Below are positions 6,615 to 11,845 of a stretch of 13,867 nt of DNA, in pieces. Both the position numbers and the translations under genes were made by a program. The notes under the pieces were generated by a model, which did no database searches, had not been told where the DNA came from, and was given only the letters and a program-made list of their open reading frames with translations. Source of the stretch: Planctomycetota bacterium. Lineage in GTDB: Bacteria; Planctomycetota; B15-G4; JADJEK01. Location: assembly GCA_016795255.1 (NCBI GenBank), contig JAEUIB010000008.1:1-13867 (forward strand), given 5' to 3'. The first letter of the stretch is position 1; the number at the start of each line of letters is the position of its first letter.

Positions 6615-9170
6615 CTGGACGACGATCTCGAGTGCCGTCGACGCCGAGATGCCGCCGAAGGCACATGGATCTTGGAAGACGTATTGCACGCACGCAGTTG
6701 TTCCCAGCGACGACGCGCGCAGTGGGAACTTCGTACGTGTGAATCCGTACTCATCGGTCGACACCGGCACGAGAACGACGGTCGCGGGATCGACGTAGAG
6801 ACTCGCACCGAGAACTGAGATAGGAACTGGTGCCAACTGGGTCGCGATCAGCAACCATCCGCTTGAGTTCGCGGGACCGCGGGTGCAGGTCAACTCGAAG
6901 TTCTTCGCGCCCGCGGTCGGGCTTTGGATGACGCCCGCAGCCAGACGACCCGCGCAACCCGCCGTCGATGCTCCGATGCGGGTCACACCGGTCGGCAGTA
7001 TGTCGAGGCGACCCACGCCACACTTTCCCGTGGGCGGAAGGAGCTGCGTATCGAAGGCGCCGGGCGTCAATGGATAGTCCGTCGCGAAAGGGGTTGTCGC
7101 GAACGTGATCGATCCATCCTCTGCGGCGTCGAACGCAAGTGCGTCGTGCTGCCCATTCCCCCCGAATCCGGTCGAGTACGCGAGAGTCCGCCCATCCCGA
7201 AGCAATCGCGACACGAAAAGGTGCGTCGACGAACTCTGCCAATTCTCCTGATACGCGCCCTTCGTCGTCTGCAGGAGACCGTTGCCAGACCCGCTGTCCC
7301 CGAGAAAGTTCACGAATCCATCGTCATCGATGTCGACCCGGACGACCTTATCGATCGACACGCCGCCGAACAGCGTGCTGAACACGAGTCCAGTGGCATT
7401 CGGCGTGAAGCACGTGACGAATCCCTGTTGACCGTCCGGCACCCATGGTTGGGACATCAACGAGCCCGGAGTCGTCGGAAAATCGATGGAACCGACGCCG
7501 GTCGAACCGACCACGTAGATCTTGCCGAACTGATCGAGTTCGACGTCGTTCGCGCCATCCGAAACACTACTACCGAAAAACGTGGACCACTGAAGCGATC
7601 CTGTCTTCACGTTGATCCTGCCAATCACGGCGTCCGAAAACCCTGACTTCACGGTATCGAATCCGCCTGGCGTCGTCGGGAAGTCACTCGATTGCGACGA
7701 GCCGCTGAAGGTCAGGCCGTCGCCGTCGACCATGATCCTGCCGATACTGTCCGAGCTCGCCCCCCCGAGGTACGTCCCGTACTCCACTGAACCGAGGTCG
7801 CTCGCCAAGACGATTGCGTATCCATCGCTACTGCCGTTATGAGTGTTGTCGAAGGCGTTTGGTGTCGTAACCAGACCGCTCCCGAATGTGGACCCAGCGA
7901 TACCCATGCGTGCGTTCTTATCGACAGCGCCACCGTGGACAAGGCCATTTCCGCTCGTCGCGAGCCCGATCTTTGCACTTCCGAGCAACGTCGCTCCATC
8001 GCAAGAGAGACGCAAGGCAACCGCTTGATTCAAGAAGGCCCAAGGCGTCGACACAGCACCTGGTGTTGATGGAAAATCTGGCGATCCGGTTTCGCCCACA
8101 ACGAAAATCTCGTCGTCGACAAGTTCGAGCCAAGCCACGGTGTCGATCCCGGAACCTCCCGGAGGAAACGAGAAGAACTTGCCCCCGATGAAGGTCGAGA
8201 ACACGATCGCACCGCCATCCGCTGTTAATCGTGTCACGAACATGTCGAGCGGCGCGCCGGCGATCGACGACTGAAACACTCCCGAGGTGATCGGAAAATC
8301 GACGTGACCGGTCTCGCCACCGCACAATGTCGAGCCATCACCAAGAACGTGGACGGAACGAACTCGAGTTCCCTTCGGTTGGGCCGCGTTCGGGATGAAT
8401 TGCGTGCCGCCGATCAACGTGCTCCATTCGATTCCGGGGTCGATCAGATACGGCGACGGAGCTTCCTCGACTGCGATCCCGAATCGACGCGTGCCAGTCA
8501 GCGTGAAGTGAGCCGAGACCGGGCGATCGGGGTCCGCTGTCGTCCACGCGCGGGGTGCGCGGTGCATCATTACTCCGCAGGGTGTTTCGAACTCGAGGTC
8601 CCCGCCGCTGGTCAGGACAGCGTCGTCTCCGCCTTCGTAAGCAAACTCGAAGACGCGAGCGCGATGCGACTTCGAGTCGATGTCGTAGTGGAAGCCGCTG
8701 TCGCTCTTTCGAAGGATCAAATCCGCCCCGGGCCAGAAATCGGCGATCCGTACCTGTTCGAACCCACGCGCGTCACGCACCCAGTACTCCGGATCCGCGC
8801 CGAGATAGAAGTGGTGCAGCGTCGGCAGGGCCCACTCGCCGCTGCTGGCGAATGGGCCGTCGCTTCCCACCGGAAACAAGCGCACAAACTCGCACCGACC
8901 ATCCGCGGACATTCGTGACAGCCGCACGTCATCGCGGGTGACGACGAGTGAAACGGAATCGGCGCGCGCGACAAAGTGAATCGACGGGTCCCACTGGCCC
9001 TCGTTTGCCACGAATCCGCAGAGCGGCTCCACATCTCGCGCCACGTCCGCGCATTGCGCCGCGTCAAACAAACAAAGTAGTAGCACGACCATCGAAGCTC
9101 CCACCATGAAGCTTTGGTGGCGCTGGCGGCGCACGGACACAGCTCGATGGCTTGCTGATCCATCAACCAT
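6609..9170 (-). CDS. Secreted SBBP-repeat beta-propeller protein with a C-terminal surface-protein domain
   Basis: An 853-residue exported protein. A basic N-terminus (RRQRH) precedes a hydrophobic segment (~22-41, MVGASMVVLLLCLFDAAQCA) that acts as a long signal peptide. Residues ~48-245 (FVANEGQWDPSIHFVARAD...VSLVVTRDDVRL) match the N-terminal domain typical of SBBP proteins. Residues ~248-712 contain about seven beta-propeller repeats with recurring DFPxTPGxF, VxxL...FSTFIGG and IYVVGSTG signatures. Residues ~735-853 (GCAGRLAAGVIQSPTAG...GASLYVDP...VQYVFQDP...ALEIVVQP) form a beta-rich tail like those on many planctomycete surface proteins. The start at ATG 9170 lies 6 bases after the stop of the oxidase gene, with GAGG 4 bases before it, so the two genes form an operon. 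ATG 9107 is an alternative start that would shorten the signal peptide but has no ribosome site. Function is unknown; binding or surface display is likely. Confidence 0.85.
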   Translation of the reverse strand: MVDGSASHRAVSVRRQRHQSFMVGASMVVLLLCLFDAAQCADVARDVEPLCGFVANEGQWDPSIHFVARADSVSLVVTRDDVRLSRMSADGRCEFVRLFPVGSDGPFASSGEWALPTLHHFYLGADPEYWVRDARGFEQVRIADFWPGADLILRKSDSGFHYDIDSKSHRARVFEFAYEGGDDAVLTSGGDLEFETPCGVMMHRAPRAWTTADPDRPVSAHFTLTGTRRFGIAVEEAPSPYLIDPGIEWSTLIGGTQFIPNAAQPKGTRVRSVHVLGDGSTLCGGETGHVDFPITSGVFQSSIAGAPLDMFVTRLTADGGAIVFSTFIGGKFFSFPPGGSGIDTVAWLELVDDEIFVVGETGSPDFPSTPGAVSTPWAFLNQAVALRLSCDGATLLGSAKIGLATSGNGLVHGGAVDKNARMGIAGSTFGSGLVTTPNAFDNTHNGSSDGYAIVLASDLGSVEYGTYLGGASSDSIGRIMVDGDGLTFSGSSQSSDFPTTPGGFDTVKSGFSDAVIGRINVKTGSLQWSTFFGSSVSDGANDVELDQFGKIYVVGSTGVGSIDFPTTPGSLMSQPWVPDGQQGFVTCFTPNATGLVFSTLFGGVSIDKVVRVDIDDDGFVNFLGDSGSGNGLLQTTKGAYQENWQSSSTHLFVSRLLRDGRTLAYSTGFGGNGQHDALAFDAAEDGSITFATTPFATDYPLTPGAFDTQLLPPTGKCGVGRLDILPTGVTRIGASTAGCAGRLAAGVIQSPTAGAKNFELTCTRGPANSSGWLLIATQLAPVPISVLGASLYVDPATVVLVPVSTDEYGFTRTKFPLRASSLGTTACVQYVFQDPCAFGGISASTALEIVVQP

Positions 9171-9176
9171 AACGCC

Positions 9177-11039
9177 TCACTGGATCTCGATCATCGTTCC
9201 GACGCTCGGCACACCGAGCGTGGAAACGGCGACCAGGAAGTAGTGTCCGGCCGGCACCTGGTATTTGTCCGATGGAATCTGGACGAACACGGAGTACGTG
9301 TCGTTGCCCATCGATTGCGCGTCATGGTCCAGGCGCACGTAACGCTGCGAGGCATCAAATGCGTGTGTGATGGAACCGGTCTTGATCAATGCGACGTGCT
9401 TCGGGCCCGATCCCGGCCGGAATGTCAGAGTAAACAGAATCGGGTTTGGATCGCCCGCGCTCCAGACCGTTGAACTCAGTCCGCTGATCACTGGCCGCGG
9501 ACCCTTGAATAGATAAGGTGGGCTGAAGATCTCGACCGTGTGATGGGACTGATTCGGGTCGTTCGGATCCAGGGACGAAAAGTCGCCTCCCGCCGAGAAC
9601 ACGCGGCCATCCGGAAGCAGACCCGCGACGGAGTGGTACCGGCGCTCGTGACCCTGCTCGGCCATGTAGGTCCAGCTCGTCGGTTGTCCGGAGAACCCGA
9701 GGAACGAAGGAATGAACCGCTCGGGCTTTCGGTACGCAGGACCCTGCGCGGTGGATTGCGGCGGCGGGAAGTCGTTGCCTCCAACCACGAGCAGGGAACC
9801 ATCTGCCAGGATCACCATGTTTTGATTGACCCGCGCCTGATTCAGGTCGGGAACCGAAGCATCCCAAGCTGCCGTGCCGAGTCGATCGACGTACACCTCG
9901 ACTTCGTTCTGCGCCACGAAGCCGTTCGCGGTGCGCTCATCACCCGCCGCTACGAACACGTAGTCCTCGACTCCCGTCGCTCCATCGAGAAGGACGAAGT
10001 GGCCGGTCGATCCCTCGCGATGCTCACTCGGCGCGAGACCGGGCTGTTCCGTCCAACGCTCGATCGGAGCTGGCGGGGCGCCGGGGCACGGCGACGTCAG
10101 CGCCAGATGCCAGTCCTTCCGCACACCGATCACCGGATCGTCCACGAGCGCCATGTAACGTAGGCGTTGCGCGAACCCAAGCAGATGCGTTCGCGGGTAG
10201 TCGTGGACGAACACGTAGTTGTTGGCAGCGGTGCAGGTCACACCGGATGTATCGAGCACGTTTGCGTTGCGTAGCAGAACGTTCGACAGCGCTCCTCCCG
10301 TCCACGTCGCCGTACCGGACGAGAAGCGGTCCTGCATGTACTCGGTCTCGAGTTCCGGCGATCCGTAGATCGGTGATTTGTCGTGTCCGAGGACGAGCAT
10401 CGTTCCGTCCGGCGCAAGGAACCCGTTGGGATACCAACGCTCTCGACGCATCGAACCCGCCGCGGTCCAGTTGCTGGTCGCGTCGTCCCAATTCGAAGCC
10501 ACATCGAAGCGGAACGCTGCCCCGTGTCCGGTCGTGTGGATCTGCTGCAAGTTCGTTCCGCCGAACGTGAGCACGTCTCCGCCGGGAAGGAACTGATGAC
10601 CGCCGCAAAAGACATCTTCAGTTCCATTTGCCGCGTTCGGCACGTCGTTCTTGAAGACACGTTGCGGGTCACTCGGATGCCACACGAACGTATGCGTGGG
10701 ACCGGCCAGACCACCATGCGCGATCAGATCGAAATTGAGTGAGTACTGACGACACCAGAACAAGACGGAACCTTCCGCATCCGGCAAGACGACGGCATGA
10801 ACGATTTCGCTGAGCGGCACGTTCGGATGCTCATCCGTGATCTGCGTGAGCTGGTAGGGACCGGCCCACTGGCCGACGGCGCTCGGGATTGGCTGTCCAG
10901 GAGGCGTCTGTCGCGCGATGAGAGCGGACGTCGGAACTGACATCACTCCGACGACGAGCGCAGCGACGATGATTCGGCGAACGTCAGAGCGCTGAACTGA
11001 ACTGAACTGAACTGAACTAGCCACTCGGTGATCCCCCAT
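9177..11039 (-). CDS. Secreted galactose/glyoxal-oxidase-like copper radical oxidase (AA5-type)
   Basis: A 620-residue exported protein, first gene of an operon with the SBBP protein. These enzymes oxidise alcohols or aldehydes with O2 and release H2O2, using one copper and a Tyr-Cys radical cofactor. All expected ligands can be seen: C145 (DVFCGGHQFLPGG) and Y203 (RRERWYPNGFLAPDG) for the cross-link, the Tyr-His pair Y468/H469 (HERRYHSVAGLLPDGRVFSAGGD), and H559 (SITHAFDASQRYVRL) in the C-terminal domain. Kelch-like repeats run between them. Residues ~514-620 match the DUF1929 all-beta domain that closes the family. The signal peptide uses R21-R22 and a hydrophobic stretch 23-42. ATG 11039 is preferred over the in-frame TTG at 11126, but no Shine-Dalgarno sequence is visible. 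Codons 8-16 are built from a 5-base tandem repeat. Substrate cannot be read from sequence. Confidence 0.88.
   Translation of the reverse strand: MGDHRVASSVQFSSVQRSDVRRIIVAALVVGVMSVPTSALIARQTPPGQPIPSAVGQWAGPYQLTQITDEHPNVPLSEIVHAVVLPDAEGSVLFWCRQYSLNFDLIAHGGLAGPTHTFVWHPSDPQRVFKNDVPNAANGTEDVFCGGHQFLPGGDVLTFGGTNLQQIHTTGHGAAFRFDVASNWDDATSNWTAAGSMRRERWYPNGFLAPDGTMLVLGHDKSPIYGSPELETEYMQDRFSSGTATWTGGALSNVLLRNANVLDTSGVTCTAANNYVFVHDYPRTHLLGFAQRLRYMALVDDPVIGVRKDWHLALTSPCPGAPPAPIERWTEQPGLAPSEHREGSTGHFVLLDGATGVEDYVFVAAGDERTANGFVAQNEVEVYVDRLGTAAWDASVPDLNQARVNQNMVILADGSLLVVGGNDFPPPQSTAQGPAYRKPERFIPSFLGFSGQPTSWTYMAEQGHERRYHSVAGLLPDGRVFSAGGDFSSLDPNDPNQSHHTVEIFSPPYLFKGPRPVISGLSSTVWSAGDPNPILFTLTFRPGSGPKHVALIKTGSITHAFDASQRYVRLDHDAQSMGNDTYSVFVQIPSDKYQVPAGHYFLVAVSTLGVPSVGTMIEIQ
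10992..11016. repeat. Tandem pentanucleotide repeat, five perfect CTGAA units, in the oxidase signal-peptide region
   Basis: Five uninterrupted CTGAA units (TTCAG on the coding strand) encode residues 8-16 (SSVQFSSVQ) of the oxidase, between the start codon and the hydrophobic core. Because the unit length is not a multiple of three, gain or loss of one unit shifts the frame. One of the shifted frames runs into a stop at 10943, about 16 codons beyond the repeat. Confidence 0.9.
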
Positions 11040-11157
11040 CGGTACAGCAGTCCGCAGCCGAACGGCCCCAACCGTCGAGCGCGGTCCGAGGTGTGGGAGT
11101 CTTGCCCGAGGGAACCTGATGCGCAAGTGGAGTTCTTGATCACGTCCGGGTACGCCC

Positions 11158-11173
11158 CCCTATCCCGTGAGTC
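11158..11173. repeat. Imperfect inverted repeat, right end of the 4.6 kb segment
   Basis: On the minus strand this reads GACTCACGGGATAGGG, matching 13 of 16 positions of 6599-6614. It lies between the likely leader of the oxidase operon and the truncated deiodinase copy, 4 bases before copy 2 of the direct repeat. Confidence 0.4.
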
Positions 11174-11177
11174 GTAG

Positions 11178-11262
11178 TCCTCTTCCCCATCGGCCACGCC
11201 GCGCCGGACGCGACCGTCCCGAACCTCGTGCGCAAGTCGCTCGACGAGGTCGCGGTGTTCGT
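11178..11262 (+). repeat. 85-bp direct repeat, copy 2
   Basis: Same sequence as 6509-6593 with 3 mismatches. It keeps the reading frame of the deiodinase-like C-terminus but lacks everything upstream. Confidence 0.95.
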
Positions 11263-11284
11263 CGAGCAGTCACACCCCGCGTGA
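11178..11284 (+). pseudogene. Headless 3' fragment of a deiodinase-like gene
   Basis: From 11180 the frame reads LFPIGHAAPDATVPNLVRK and continues SLDEVAVFVEQSHPA to a TGA at 11282-11284. This matches residues 194-222 of the intact protein with one substitution (A to P), plus a five-residue extension. There is no start codon or upstream homology. It overlaps the end of the convergent sigma-factor gene by 15 bases. The longer C-terminus here may be the original gene end, left behind when the 4.6 kb segment arrived with a replacement 3' end. Coding potential on its own is nil. Confidence 0.8.
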
Positions 11285-11845
11285 CTTCTCGAGCAGCGCG
11301 TACGTCGCGCGAAAGCGATCCACCGCACGTTGGCGCGCCCTTTTCACGGCTTCCTCGCTGGCGTTCCACTCGCGCGCGAGTTCGGCGATCGGCGCGTCCT
11401 CGCTGAACGACTGCACCAACCGACGATCGCGCTCCGACAGCACGGCCAACGCTTTCGCGGCGAGAGCGAGCTGCTCGCGCTTCTGCGCGAACGTCGCCGG
11501 TCCGGTGTTCGACGCCCGCGGATGGGCGACGCGGTCGCGACCGTCCGCGCTTTGCGGCGACGCCGTCAGTCGCAGCAACGAGCCACCATCGCGCCGCAAC
11601 GCGAACCAATGCCGCCGCCGATCCGTGAAGTGCTGGCGCGCCAGCGTGAACAGCCAATGCAGGAACTCGCGCTCGCCACGCACTTCGAGTCGCTCGGCGA
11701 CGCGCAGCGCGTGCGCGTGGACTCCCTGGACGAGGTCGTCCTCCGACTCGAAGCGCAGCAGACTCTTCGCCTCGGCCGCGACGAACGCACGGAGTCGCGC
11801 TCGATGTTGCTCGAGCAATGCCGCGAGCGCATGTGCATCGGTCAT
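11270..11845 (-). CDS. ECF-type RNA polymerase sigma factor, coupled to the kinase-like gene
   Basis: A 191-residue cytoplasmic sigma factor. Region 2 covers ~10-85, with FESEDDLVQGVHAHALRVAERLE (residues 32-54) corresponding to the core-binding 2.2 helix and EFLHWLFTLARQHFTDRRR (60-78) to the promoter-melting part. Region 4 covers ~125-187 (ALAVLSERDRRLVQSFS and the helix-turn-helix PIAELAREWNASEEAVKRARQ). In 2.2 the usual acidic residue after DLVQ is a glycine. The start codon overlaps the stop of the upstream gene as ATGA, and GGAGG lies 5 bases before it, indicating translational coupling. ECF factors encoded next to Ser/Thr kinases are known from planctomycetes, and in Vibrio EcfP a kinase (PknT) activates the factor by phosphorylating region 2.2. 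A similar mechanism here is inference. Its 3' end runs into the truncated deiodinase fragment. Confidence 0.85.
   Translation of the reverse strand: MTDAHALAALLEQHRARLRAFVAAEAKSLLRFESEDDLVQGVHAHALRVAERLEVRGEREFLHWLFTLARQHFTDRRRHWFALRRDGGSLLRLTASPQSADGRDRVAHPRASNTGPATFAQKREQLALAAKALAVLSERDRRLVQSFSEDAPIAELAREWNASEEAVKRARQRAVDRFRATYALLEKSRGV

Larger units (their letters stand above)
6594..11177. other. Probable inserted segment of about 4.6 kb between duplicated gene ends
   Basis: The block between the two copies of the 85-base repeat holds only the oxidase/propeller operon. Its base composition differs from the flanks: a sample line at 7201-7260 is 34/60 GC, while one at 6181-6240 in the neighbouring gene is 42/60. 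Codon choice in the two genes is correspondingly more relaxed. Short imperfect inverted repeats lie at both inner edges (6599-6614 and 11158-11173). No integrase, transposase or resolvase is encoded inside, so the mobilising enzyme, if any, would have acted in trans or has been lost. An alternative is an old tandem duplication of the deiodinase-like gene followed by replacement of the middle. Confidence 0.5.

Noticed and set aside
11040..11126. TTG start at 11126 for the copper radical oxidase
   Set aside because: It would put 29 extra residues before the signal peptide with no ribosome site; ATG 11039 gives a plausible signal peptide.
11140..11328. Minus-strand 62-codon frame across the truncated deiodinase copy
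   Set aside because: It is antisense to the repeat and overlaps the sigma gene in another frame, with no motif support.
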